A stretch of DNA of 64,000 nt from Closterium sp. Naga37s-1 (Eukaryota > Streptophyta > Zygnematophyceae > Desmidiales > Closteriaceae): assembly GCA_947471745.1 (NCBI GenBank), contig CANJKZ010001018.1:1358001-1422000 (forward strand). Direction: 5' to 3'. Positions 29,897 through 40,960 of this stretch are shown one piece after another. Numbering within the stretch: position 1 is the stretch's first letter; each line of letters opens with the position of its first letter. A program made the position numbers and the translations under genes. The notes beneath the pieces were generated by a model, which was not told where the DNA came from, did not search any database, and saw only the letters and a program-made list of their open reading frames with translations.

Positions 29897-30741
29897 ACGA
29901 ATTTTTTTTTTCCTGCCCGGAGCGCGCCTCGCTCCTGCCCGAGTCGCGCCCTGTGTGCCCTCCCTACCGTCGCGCCCTCTCACGGCCCCTCACGGCCCCT
30001 TCGCGCCGCCCTTAGCGGCCCCTTACGGCCCCTCGCGCCGTCCCTTACGGCCCCTCGCGCGGCCCCTTACGCCCCTTACGGCCCCTCCCGCGGCCCCTCA
30101 CGCCCCCCCCCTACGGCCCGTTGCCGCACTCCGCGGCCCCTCGCGCCGCCCTATCACGGCCCGTCGCCGCCCTCCGCGGCCCCTCGCGCCGCCCTTCGCG
30201 GCCCTGTCGCCGCCCCCCCTCCGGCCCGCCGTCGCAGCCCCTACAGCAGCGGCCGCCGCCGTCCCTGCAGCAGCAGCCGCAGCCGTCGCCAGCAGCAGCC
30301 GCCACCACCTCCCTCGGGGCCGCAGCTGCTGCCGCCGCTGACTGCACCCGCCGGTGCGCCTCGGCCCTACCGGCGCCGCTCCACCCGGCCCCGCCGCCGC
30401 TCCCCGCGCGGCCCCGCCGTCACCACCGAGCCGCCGGCGCCGCCGAGCTGCTGCCGAGCTGCCCGATCCACCCGAGCCGCCCGAGCCGCCGCGCCACCTG
30501 AGCCGCCCGTGCTGCCGAGCCGCCGTACCGCTGAGCCGCCCGAGCCGCCCGAGCCGCAGAGTCGCCGAGCCGCTGTTGCTGCCGAGCCGCCGTACCGCCG
30601 AGCCGCCCGAGCCGCCCGAGCCGCCGAGTTGCCGAGCCGCTGAGCCGCCGAGCCACCCGAGCCGCCCTGTCTGGTAAGAGCAGCGCCTCTGTCACTGCAC
30701 TGCCCTTACCCTACTGTTCGCGCTGCTAGTCTACTGCTGTC
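29897..30741 (+). repeat. GC-rich repetitive leader of copia A+
   Basis: About 0.85 kb before the gag start: first CGGCCCCTCGCGCCG-like units (29960-30230), later GAGCCGCCC units (30430-30665). No conserved frame. Comparable leaders with different repeat units precede gag in B, C, A- and D. Confidence 0.8.
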
Positions 30742-31767
30742 ATGGCTACCCCTAGTGTCCTCGCTTTTGACGCTGAGGGTCGGGCCATTGACTTTGACGT
30801 CTGGGTCGATGACTTGCAGCTTTTCCTACAGTGCGATAGGGCAGACGGTCTCTCCCTCTTTGACCTCACCTCTGGTGCCTCTCCTGCCCCTGCTGCTGAT
30901 GCCGACGCCACTGTTCGCTCCCAGTGGGCCACTCGCGATGCTGCTGCACGTCTTGCTGTGCGTCGCCACCTGCCTACCTCTGAGCGTGCGCACTTTAGCC
31001 AGTACAAGAGTGCTCAGACCTTGTACGACGCTGTAGTTGCGCGCTACTCCTCCCCTGCCACTGCTGCACTGAGCCGCCTCATGCTACCGTACCTCTTCCC
31101 TGACCTTGCTGCCTTTCCCACAGTCGCTGACCTCATTACGCACCTCCGCACTAGTGACACTCGCTACCGCGCTGCGCTTCCTGCTGAGTTCTGCGCCAAG
31201 AACCCCCCCCCCATGTACATCACCCTCTACTACATAGTCACCCGGCTCCCTGACTCCCTTCGCGTAGTCAGGGACCACTTCCTCTCCGTTTGCCCCACCA
31301 CTCTCACCGTTGACCTCCTCGAGAAGTCCCTCCTAGCAGCAGAGAAGAGCATAGTCGCTGTAGGAGCCTCTCGTGGTGACCCTCGCACCCCCATCTTTGA
31401 GGGGTGTTCCCCCTCCCCCCTCTTGCCCTCTGTTGCCTCTGCTGCTGCGGCCGACCTCGTTGGGCTTGAGTCGGTCGGTGCGGCGTCTACCCCTAGCGGG
31501 AGACGCCGCCCTGGCAAGGGCAAGGGGGGCAGGGGCACTGGAGGAGCTAGCGGGGGCGGTGGAGGCGGCGGTGGAGGCGGTGGAGGGGGTGGGGGTGGCG
31601 GTGGGGGTGGTGGCGGGGGTGGAGGTGTCGGTGGCGGCAGTGGAGGCGGAGGCGGCGGCGGCGGTGGCGGTGGGAGCGGAGGTGGCGGCGGTGGAGGAGG
31701 CGGCGGCGGAGGAGGTGGAGTTGGTCGGGGTGGCGCTGCGCAGAGGGTCGGCTCCGGTGGTGGTCAG

Positions 31768-31808
<41 letters not shown>

Positions 31809-34800
31809 CACTCGTGACATCCCCCCCCCTCAGCAGCTCCGTGAGTGGTACGCTGCACGCCAGCGGGGTGGGGGTACTGGTCCGTGCACCTACGTCCTAC
31901 GCACCGGAGACCGCGCGGGTGAGCAGTGCTGGGGTGCGCACTCCACCCAGCGCTGCTTTGGCCGCCTGACGGACGCTTGGCGTCACCAGTTCCCTGAGGC
32001 CACTGAGATCCCCCGCTGGGGTGAGCTGTCTAGGGCGGGTGTAGCTGTCTTTGACCTTGACTTTGATGCTATTCTTGCTGCCATGTATACTGTGACTATT
32101 AGTGATGAGGGTGACTGTTACCGGTGTTTTCCGCCCGACCCGGGCATTGAGTCTGCTGCTCTAGGTACTGGTGAGGCTGCTGCTCTAGGTGCTAGCGAGG
32201 CTGCTGCCCTAGGTGCTCGTGCGTCTGCTCCCTCAGGTGCTGGTGAGTCTGCTCTCTCAGGTTCTGCGTCGGCTTCGGCCTCCCACACCTTCACCCTTGA
32301 CTCGGGGGCTTCTCGCTCCTTCTTTCGAGACCGCACCACACTCACGCCGCTTGGCCGGCCAGTTGCAGTCTCTCTGGCAGACCCCTCTAGGGGTCCTGTC
32401 CTTGCTCACTTCTCCACTGTCCTCCCGTGTCCGGCGGCCCCCTCTGGCACCCTGTCTGGTCTTTACCTCCCCTCGTTCTCTACGAACTTGGTGAGTGGTT
32501 CTGACCTACAGGATGCGGGGGTTCACCAGCTCACTCCTGCGAGTCAGCGGGTGACCCACTGCACGGACGCTCGGACAGGCCGACACCTGGCCACGTTTAC
32601 ACGTCGGCCGGGGTCGAGCCTGTACACACTGACCACTGCGTCTCCTCCAGTCACTGCGTCTGGTCAGGTAGCTGCGTCGGGTCAGGTGTTTGCTGCAGCG
32701 TCCAGGTCTGGTCCTGAGTCTGCTCCCTGTTCGTGTCGCCTTCTGTCTCACGAGACTCTCCTCTGGCACCACCGCCTTGGTCACCCCTCCCTGCTTCGTC
32801 TCCGAGGCATGGCCTCCCGTGTCCTTGTCTCTGGTCTTCCCCGGTCCCTCCCTCCCCTTCCTCCGGGGCCTGGCCCTACCTGCGTCCCCTGTGTCGAGGG
32901 GCGGCAGCGGGCTGCCCCTCACTCCTCCCAGTTTCCTCCGACAGAGGCCCCGCTGCAGACGCTTCACATGGACATGTGGGGCCCGGCCCGCGTCCGTGGA
33001 CAGGGTCACGAGCGCTACTTCCTGCTGGTGGTTGACGACTACTCGCGTTACACCACAGTCTTCCCCTTGCGCAGCAAGGGTGATGTCACTGAGGTGTTGA
33101 TCGACTGGATCCGCGCAGCTCGTCTCCAGCTCAGGCAGAGCTTCGGCTCGGACTTTCCTGTTCTGCGTCTGCACTCTGACAGAGGTGGAGAGTTCTCCTC
33201 TGGCCTTCTGCGAGCCTACTGTCGTGCACGAGGCATCCGCCAGACCTTCACGCTTCCGGACTCTCCACAGCAAAATGGGATTGCTGAGCGCCGCATTGGC
33301 ATGGTCATGGACGTCGCCCGTACGTCCATGATGCATGCGGCTGCCCCCCATTTTCTGTGGCCGTTTGCGGTTCGGTACGCGGCGCATCAGATCAACCTTC
33401 ACCCCAGGGTCTCCATGCCGGAGACCTCCCCAGCTTTGCTGTGGACGGGGAAGGTTGGCGATGCGTCTGCGTTCCGTGTCTGGGGATCACGGGCGTTTGT
33501 CCGCGACTTGTCTGCGGACAAGCTGTCCCCTCGTGCTGCTCCTTGCGTCTTCCTTGGCTTCCCCCCTGACGCGCCAGGGTGGCAGTTCTACCACCCCACC
33601 TCTCGCCGTGTTCTGTCCTCCCAGGACGTCACGTTTGACGAGTCGGTCCCCTACTACCGCCTCTTCCCCTACCGCACTCCGTCCCTCCCCCCCCCACCGC
33701 TCTTCCTTGTGCCAGGTCCCCCTCCGGTAGACCCCCTCCCCCCTCAGGGTCCTGCCCCTTCAGGTGTGTCCCAGGTAGACGCAGTCGAGCCTGTCGAGGT
33801 TACTGGTGACTCTGGTGCTGCTGAGGGTGCTGAGCCTGGGGGTGCTGACTCTGGGGGTGCTGAGCGTGTGGGTGCTACGCCTGGGGGTGCTGAGCCTGAG
33901 GGTGCTACTACTGGGGGTCCTGAGCCTGGGGGTGTTGAGCCTGGGGGTGCTACTACTGGGGGTGCTGAGCCTGGGGGTGCTGAGCTTGGGGGTGCTACGC
34001 CTGGAGGTGCTGAGCCTGGGGGTGCGGAGCCTGAGGGAGCTGGGCCTGCTCGTGTGGCGTCTGGCGGTGCTGAGCCTGGAGGTTCTCCGGGTGCTTCGTC
34101 TCGGCGGGAGCCACTCTCTCCACAGGAGCTGCGCGAGTGGTTTGCCCGGCGCTGGAGGCGTGCTGCTGGAGCTGGAGGTTCTTCGGTTACTGAGGGTGCT
34201 GGTGCCGCGGGTCCCGGAGGTGCTCGTACTGGGAGTACTGAAGCTGCTGGGCCTGCGGGTACGACTGGAGCTGGAGCTGCTGAGGGTGTTGGCGCTGAGG
34301 CTACTGCTGTCGGTCCTGGAGGCGGTCCTACTGGGGGTGCTACTGGTGCTACTGGAGGTTCTGGAGCTGGAGGTGCTGCTGGCGCTGGTGCTGCCGCTGG
34401 GGGTACTGGTGCTGTCCCTGCTGTGTCTGGAGTCGCCGCGCGGCCTCGGCCGTACTTCGTTCCGCTCCTTCAGCAGGTTCTTGGTCTCCCGCCTTCTACT
34501 GGTCCTCCTCCTCCCTTAGAGTGTCCACAGCCTGTCCCGTCACAGTTACAGTTACAGCCGGCCTCCCCACTGCCCGCTCCTTCTCCCTACACTGGTCCTA
34601 CTGGAGGTCTTACTGAGCGTCGTGAGCCTGCGTCTCGCCCTGCGTCGCCTGTCCGTGCTGCTCGCACTAGTGGTCGTGGTTCGCGTCAGCGTCCTCCTCC
34701 TGTCCCTGGCACGCACCGGATGTCTCTGCGTCCGTCCACTGCTCCTCTGCGTGCCCCTTTGCCTTCTCCTCCTGCGTCCTCTCTTCCTGCTCTTCCTGAC

Positions 34801-36705
34801 CCGGAGTCGGACTCCCTTCGTGCTGCCAGTCCGACTGTCACGCGTCTCCTTGCTACTGTTGTCACTGACCCTTCCTTTGAGTCCACTGCTGCGTCTGCCC
34901 TAGTTGCTGAGCTCGTCGACTTTGCTGCTCGCTGTCGTCTAGACTACGCTGCTAGTCTTGTTGCTGAGTCTGAGTCTGTCTGTCCTCCGTCCGTCGGGGG
35001 TGAGTGTGCCCTTGGCACGGACGTCCTTGAGGACAGGCAGGAGGAGTTCCAGTGTCTGGCTGCTGCTTCACCTCATCTCGTGTCCGTACTGCTTACCCCT
35101 GAGGGAGACCCGGATGCACTTGACATCCCGACTCCGCGCTCTTACGCGGAGGCGATAGAGGGTCCCTACTCCTCTCAGTGGCAGGCAGCTATGGACGCAG
35201 AGATGGCTTCCTGGAAGTCCACAGGCACCTACGTTGACGAGGTTCCCCCGCCTGGGGCGAACATCGTCAGTGGCATGTGGATTTTCAGGGTGAAGCGGCC
35301 GCCGGGGTCTCCGCCTGTCTTCAAGGCGCGTTACGTGGCTCGTGGCTTCAGTCAGCGGCAGGGAGTTGACTACTTTCAGACCTTCTCTCCCACCCCGAAG
35401 ATGACCACTCTTCGGGTACTGGTGCACATAGCTGCTCACCGCGACTACGAGCTGCACTCTCTTGACTTCAGCACTGCTTTCTTGCAGGGCAGCCTGCACG
35501 AGGAGATCTGGCTGCGTCGCCCACCTGGCTTCACTGGGTCCTTTCCTCCTGGCACCCAGTGGAGCCTCCGGCGGCCAGTCTACGGTCTCCGCCAGGCACC
35601 GCGTGAGTGGCACGACACACTGAGGACTACACTTGCGGCTCTTGGGTTTGCTCCCTCTACTGCCGACCCGTCGCTGTTTCTGCGCACCGACACTTCTTTG
35701 CCGCCGTTCTACATCCTCGTGTACGTCGACGACTTGGTCTTCGCCACAGCTGACACTGCTGGACTCGCCCACGTGAAGTCTGAGCTGCAGAAGAGACACA
35801 CGTGCACAGACCTGGGTGAACTGCGCAGCTACCTTGGCTTGCAGATCACTCGGGACAGAGCACGGCGCGCCATTACCCTGACTCGGTCACACATGGTGCA
35901 GCAGGTCCTTCAGCGCTTCGGCTTCACGTACTCCTCGCCTCAGGCCACTCCTCTGCCTACTCGCCACTCGCTCTCAGCTCTGCCTTCGGATGAGTCCGTA
36001 GAGTCGAGTGGCCCGTACCCAGAGCTTGTTGGCTGCCTCATGTACCTGATGACCTGCACACGACCTGACCTTGCATACCCTCTTAGCATTCTTGCACGCT
36101 ATGTTGCTCCTGGGAGACACAGACCAGAGCACATGGCTGCAGCGAAGAGGGTGTTGCGCTACTTGTGCAGTACGTCGGGCATGGGGCTTGTGCTTGGAGG
36201 GCAGAGTCCAGTGGTCCTCACTGGGCACGCAGACGCTTCTTGGGCTGACGACCAGGCTACGCAGCGGTCATCACAGGGTTACACCTTCAGCCTTGGTTCC
36301 GGCTCTGTTTCGTGGCGGGCTACCCGCTCGTCTTCTGTTCTCGGCTCCAGTTGTGAGGCTGAGATCTACGCCGGGGCCATGGCTGCACAGGAGCTTCGCT
36401 GGCTCACCTACCTGCTCACTGACCTCGGAGAGCCGCCTCGTTCTCCTCCAGTGCTGTACGTAGACAACAAGGCCATGCTGGCCTTGTGTCGAGAGCAGAG
36501 ACTGGAGCACAGAACGAAGCACATTGCTCTCCGCTACTTCCTTGCTCGTGAGCTACAGCAGCGTGGTCAGCTACGGCTTGCGTACGTGGCCTCTGAGGCC
36601 AACACTGCTGATATCTTCACCAAGGCACTTCCGCCTTGTGATCATCAGCGCTTCTGTACTCAGCTGGGTCTTGTGCCTACCTTGCCTCACTTGCTCACCC
36701 CTTGA
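30742..36705 (+). CDS. Copia A+ gag-pol polyprotein, 1987 aa, intact
   Basis: Makes the capsid, protease, integrase and reverse transcriptase/RNase H of the element. Order: gag (1 to about 235; MATPSVLAFDAEGRAIDF), poly-Gly (about 265-331), poly-Gln (about 343-355), PQQLREWY, a wide zinc knuckle (Cys382, Cys396, His400, Cys405), protease (Asp520 in LDSGAS), integrase HHCC (about 668-725), D744/D813/E849 with 35 residues between the last two, a Gly/Ala/Glu/Pro repeat spacer (about 1010-1250) holding a second LREWF motif, RT with YVDD at 1661-1664, and RNase H ending in ANTADIFTKAL. Integrase before RT places it in Ty1/copia. There is no frame break between gag and pol, so the gag:pol ratio must be set otherwise. 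The start is the first ATG after the leader and matches the other copies. Confidence 0.97.
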
Positions 36706-36914
36706 CCTTGCTTGTACTGTTGCATATATATATATACACCTGCTCTTGCTTGTCTAGCCTTATATATATATGCAATCCTGCATGTGAACTGGCCTTGTGG
36801 CCTTGAACTTGTGCTCGGAATGTGTGGTGACTTTGTGATCCACCCTGAGCTTGTTTTGCTTTGCTTGACTGGTCTTGTGAACCCTTGTTCTCCCCCACTT
36901 TGCCTATGGGGGTG
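36706..36914 (+). other. 3' untranslated region and polypurine tract of copia A+
   Basis: About 210 bp with alternating TATATA stretches and a block well conserved in B, C and A- (GTGATCCACCCTGAGCTTG), ending in TATGGGGGTG, the plus-strand primer tract, directly before the LTR. Confidence 0.75.
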
Positions 36915-37038
36915 TGTCAGATTTATATGACATAGCTACTGTAGGCTATAGTGGGGTAGCACATATGGGGTACAGTTTTCTAGGGTTTGCTTTTGTACCC
37001 AACTTTCCTTTAGTCATTTCATTCCTCGTTTCTTCTCA
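36915..37038 (+). repeat. 3' LTR of copia A+ (124 bp)
   Basis: Matches 29727-29850 with one substitution and is followed by the target duplication GCTTT. Confidence 0.95.
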
Positions 37039-37065
37039 GCTTTTCCCTCAACTCTCCCCGCAGCT

Positions 37066-37474
37066 GCAGCGCAGGGGAGAACGTGGGCAGGACGTGGGGG
37101 ACTCATGTGAAGAGGACGAAACAGAGGTTTCGTGCCTTGAATGACTTTGACGGACTTACGCGTGGGACAGGTGGCGGAAGTCCAGATTTGAAGGAATAGA
37201 AATGTAACACGTGTTCAATTGCAGTGAGTAGTACAAATGTAAATAGGAAAGGTAGAATGCGGTCCGATGTTGGGGCTGGCCACCCGAATCAACATCTCGA
37301 GCCGCATGTCTGAATTGTAAATGTACTGTACATATAAAAATGCATTCGTAGGATAGAGAGAGTAGTTTTGCTGTTTCTCTTTCTGTTTGTTCTTCCTTGC
37401 TTCTAAGGAAAATCCTTTGGTGAAATTCTCAGCCAGAAACACTAGAACAAGCAAGAGCCGTTGAGCTTGTTCCA
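37066..37474 (+). mobile_element. Truncated LTR of the G1 chromovirus family
   Basis: Matches 3596-4006 over its whole length by eye, with a 2-bp deletion near the right end. The first 86 bp of the LTR are missing. The right end is the true LTR end (TTCCA) and then sequence diverges (GATATTTACCC). It keeps the CATATAAAAA TATA box. It is either a partial solo LTR or the end of a deleted element. Confidence 0.9.
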
Positions 37475-38516
37475 GATATTTACCCGCACATACTATGTGA
37501 CGCACGACTCGCGGGGGGGGGACTGGCGAGCATTAATCGGCGGAGCAATGATCAGCGGAGCAATTACTAGCGGTACTACTGGCGGAGCATTATCAGCATT
37601 CATGCCAAAGACACGCCACGTCATCCGGCTTTGACGAGTCGCGTCGTCTAATCAGCCTGTGGCAAGAATCGGACGGAGTCGGAGTCTCGGGCTACTGTGG
37701 TACCGTGCAGTGACTGCTTTCAACACACGTGTATTGCCACGTCACGCGAAATATCCTCGAACTGAAGTGGCAATAGTATCATAAGCGCGAGATCGTGATC
37801 CGCTGTCTTCTATCGGTCAAGTGGTGCTTCGAGCCAGCGATGCGAAGGGACTGCGAAGTAAGCAAGCTCCCCCCTATTGCTGCCAGTGGAAGAACATGCA
37901 TGGCTAAGTGCTATCAGGGTACTAAGCGCGGAACTTGAAATTAGTGCTGCGAAGAACTAGTCGCATGTAGTACCACAGCGCTTGGTACAAACACTGCTTT
38001 CGCGAAAGTGCTACTGGGTGTGCCCGTGTAAGTGTCACTAAGTGTTGACTACGCTTTGCGAGGCCAACGTGGACGAGGAAAAGAAAAGAAGCGTAGTTCT
38101 GCATTTCCACGGCTTTCCTATCATTCGCGCTCGGAACGGGATCTGCAGAGAAATTCACGGGTGCGAAGCGAATGGCCTTGCTGGCGCGCTGTACTGAACT
38201 GTGTCACTCCGTGACGGGATTCTTGGACAGTTCTGTATGTGTGGTGACAGCAACCTATCTTCCCTTACACATGTTCGAGAGTATTCTGTAACGGGGAGTG
38301 CAACTCGCCTGCAATGCCGCTGCTTGCCTGCTGGAAGGGAAGCGATTGGGTGGTGGAGTGGCTGCTTGTGCCTGCTTCACAGCAGGTTGTGTGTGATGTG
38401 GTTGGGTATGATTTGGTTGGATCAATAAAAAAGTGTTATGAATATTTCATGATCGAAACTGAAGGAAATTATTGTGGAGCGGTGAAGGGTTCTATCTAAA
38501 ATATGGAGCTAGAAAT
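37475..38516. other. No gene recognised
   Basis: About 1 kb of moderate-GC sequence without a long frame, domain or repeat that I recognise. A short run of GCGGAGCA-like units lies near 37540-37600. Confidence 0.5.
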
Positions 38517-39960
38517 TGTTACGAGTGCAAATTTGATTGAGCGAACGAAGACTGCAATATCGAAGCAAAACAATACAATGAGCGAAGGCATGAGCGAATT
38601 GTTGTATAGCGAAACCACTTAAGCAACAGTAACGCGCTACAGGCTTGATGCTAAGGTCGGGACGTAGGGCTGGGTCGCGTGTTACCAGCCGAGCAGGGTG
38701 GTTTGGGTGCGAGCGTCGTGGAGTGTCGAGGCGAGTGCCGCGATGTGGTAACGGGCTCTTGCTGGGTGCACTGTGGCGGGAATAGTTTTGCGCACGATAT
38801 GCAATGTCACTCGAAATAAAGAAACGTTGTTTCCCCTTATAAAAGCGAGTGCATATCGCGGACGTTCCGGCTGCGTAGATACTCGGCGAGGACGTGGTGG
38901 TTTTCGATTTTGTCAAGGGTTTCCGGTTGGTAAGTGATGGGGCGAGGATGGCAATCGGCGTTCCGCTTAGCGATGATGCTCGAATTTTTTATTGCGTCTT
39001 CTGCTCGGGTCCGGGCTGGTTGCAATTTTTTGGCGAACTGTTGTGCACATGTGATGGAGTTGATGGGGTCGGCGTCATAGGTACTATCAGGTTTTGTCCG
39101 TAGTTGAGGTAGAACGGCGACTATTGGGTGGTGGAGGACGTGAAGTTATTGTTCGCGAACTCGATGAGTGGCAATTGCTACTCCCATGTTGTCGGGTCGT
39201 CGCACGTGGCTCGAATGAACTGCTCCATGGTCTGATTGGTGCGCACGGTTTAACCATCGGTTTTCGGGTGGTACGATGAACTGAATTGTAGTCACGTGCC
39301 GAACTATTGCCATAACTTCCTCCGGAAGTTGCTTGTAAGCTTCGTGTCACGATCGCTGATGATCGCTGCTGGTATTATGTGCAGGCGAACGACGGTGTTG
39401 ATGAAGAGCCGAGCTTTTTCTTCAGCTGAGATTGATTTCTTGCTGGCTGCGAAATGGGCCAATTTCGTCAGCCAATCGACGATCAAGAGGATCGCATCGT
39501 TCCTGCTTGCCCCAACCGATAATCCCGTGACGAAGTCAATCTTCACCTACTGCTACGCACGCTATAGGGGTGGTATCGGCTGCAATTGTCCTGCCGGCCT
39601 TTGTCATGATGACTTCATGAGCTGGCAAGTGAGACACGATGCCACAAGTCGATGTATGTCGGTCAGCATCTCGGGCCAGTAATAATACCGCTGCAGCTGT
39701 TGTTGCGTAGTAATTATTCCTGCAGCAGGGAGTATCTCGGTACCCAGATGCGATCGGTGACGGATTTTACGTAATACACCCCTCGTGCTGCTGGAAACTG
39801 TTGCGAGTTGCCACCAGTGAAGAACGAGTATGTTTGATAACCGTGGGTGAATATTCCTATGTTTGTAAAAATCGGGCTAGGACTCGTCCTTGACTCTAAG
39901 TGAGTCGTTAACGGTATGGAACGATGGTCATGGTGCAACCTAATTTGCTCTGATTCTTCT
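38517..39960 (-). pseudogene. Chromovirus remnant G3 (integrase, chromodomain end and LTR)
   Basis: On the minus strand, pieces related to G2 follow in order: the segment before integrase (about 39960-39720, matching 22480-22600), integrase core (39546-39304; [34 protein letters not shown]), the later integrase region in shifted frames, and the chromodomain end (KIENHHVLAEYLRSRNVRD). An LTR related to that of G2 follows, ending GCACTCGTAACA at 38517. It has many frameshifts and is more diverged than G2. The 5' part is missing, and no target duplication can be checked. It separates the GST exons from whatever lay downstream. Confidence 0.8.
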
Positions 39961-40143
39961 TGGCTCGCCTGCATACACCTACCCCAAATGCACCTACCCC
40001 AGATGCACATACCCCACATACCCCATATGCACTCGTCGTGGGTTTTGTGCTTTGACTCCTCGTTGAAAAGCTTGACCAAAATCCCATGTGCACCTTCCCT
40101 AGAAAGCACCCACCCCATGTGCATCTTCCCCAAAAGCACCTAC

Positions 40144-40960
40144 CCCTGATGCGATCGCCGTCGTCTTCGAAAAGAGGCAGCTTCCCAAAGGGCTGGTTCT
40201 CGAGAAACGTGGGCGTGCGCGACTCGCCCTTGGTGGCGTCGACAAACTCCCACTCGTAGCCCTGCGAGGGGAAGAAGGGTTGGTGGGTAGGGGAGGGGTG
40301 GGAAATTGTGAAGTTACCCGGATGTCATAATGCGATTAAGCCGCTGGTGGGGGGGGAGGGTGGATGTTGGTGTTGCGTGTTGGGAGGAATATAGGGGGGA
40401 TGCAAATCCATCCTTTTGAATTTCTCAGCCTTTGTATCGTTTGTTCGCCCCAGCCCTAAACCTGGTGGCCCACCAACACAGTCTTGCGAATCATCTTGCG
40501 TCTCATCTGTTAATCTGAGCCTCGTGCCGAGATGTCGCGTCGCGTCACGTCACGTTGTGTCAACGAGTCGAAATGTAAGATGCGACATGCATAAATGCAC
40601 CTGCTTCCAAACAAATTTGGGATGAGGAGCCGCGCTTAGCCACGAGTAACAAATCTGTGCTAGATATTGACAAGATTATATCGGGTTCGACCTGGTCTAA
40701 GGGCGTCGTGGTCGCACCTCAATTCTGAGTTCGTGCAGCGTCAGCAAGGCACGGCGGACGAAGGGCGAGTAGCCTATGCATTAGAGCTTCGGATTGACAT
40801 AAAATAAATGGTGGAATATGTATAGATTTGGCAAGCTGTATCGAGTTTAGACTCGATATAAGGGAGCGGGACGCACCTCAATGCCGAGTTCGTGCAACGT
40901 CAGCAAGACGCGGCGGACGAAGAGCGAGTAGCCCATGCCGTAGAGCTTCAAGCTGGCCAT
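40144..40960 (-). CDS. Glutathione S-transferase, first two exons only
   Basis: Exon 1 (40877-40960) encodes MASLKLYGMGYSLFVRRVLL and 8 further residues up to a GAG|GTGCGT donor. Exon 2 (40144-40261) follows a CGCAG acceptor in phase 0 and reads GYEWEFVDATKGESRTPTFL, then ENQPFGKLPLFEDDGDRI. This is the thioredoxin-like N-terminal half of a cytosolic GST, the glutathione-binding domain; NPFG-K-(L/V)P-LED is the typical motif, here NQPFGKLPLFEDD. The probable donor is GGG|GTAGGT. The C-terminal helical domain is not found: the next sequence is a CCCCA/TGCACC-rich intron and then the chromovirus remnant G3. The gene may be truncated, or its remaining exons may lie beyond the insertions. Upstream is 0.5 kb to copia C. 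Confidence 0.75.
40718..40797 (-). pseudogene. Dead duplicate of GST exon 1 in intron 1
   Basis: Aligns base for base with exon 1, including the donor (GAG|GTGCGA), but the start codon is lost and a TAA replaces the Tyr codon (KL*CIGYSPFVRRALLTLHEL). The copied unit includes the sequence upstream and downstream of the exon (compare 40690-40720 with 40845-40877, both TCGAxxTxxxxTAAGGG). Confidence 0.75.

Larger units (their letters stand above)
29727..37038 (+). mobile_element. Copia element A+, complete and probably young
   Basis: Two 124-bp LTRs (29727-29850, 36915-37038) differ at one position that I can find (A versus C in GGGTTTGATTTTG/GGGTTTGCTTTTG). A perfect target duplication GCTTT flanks the element (29722-29726, 37039-37043). 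Primer site, leader, a single 1987-aa gag-pol frame, 3' untranslated region and polypurine tract (TATGGGGGTG) are all present. Its near twin A- lies inverted at 49591-57121. Confidence 0.97.
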
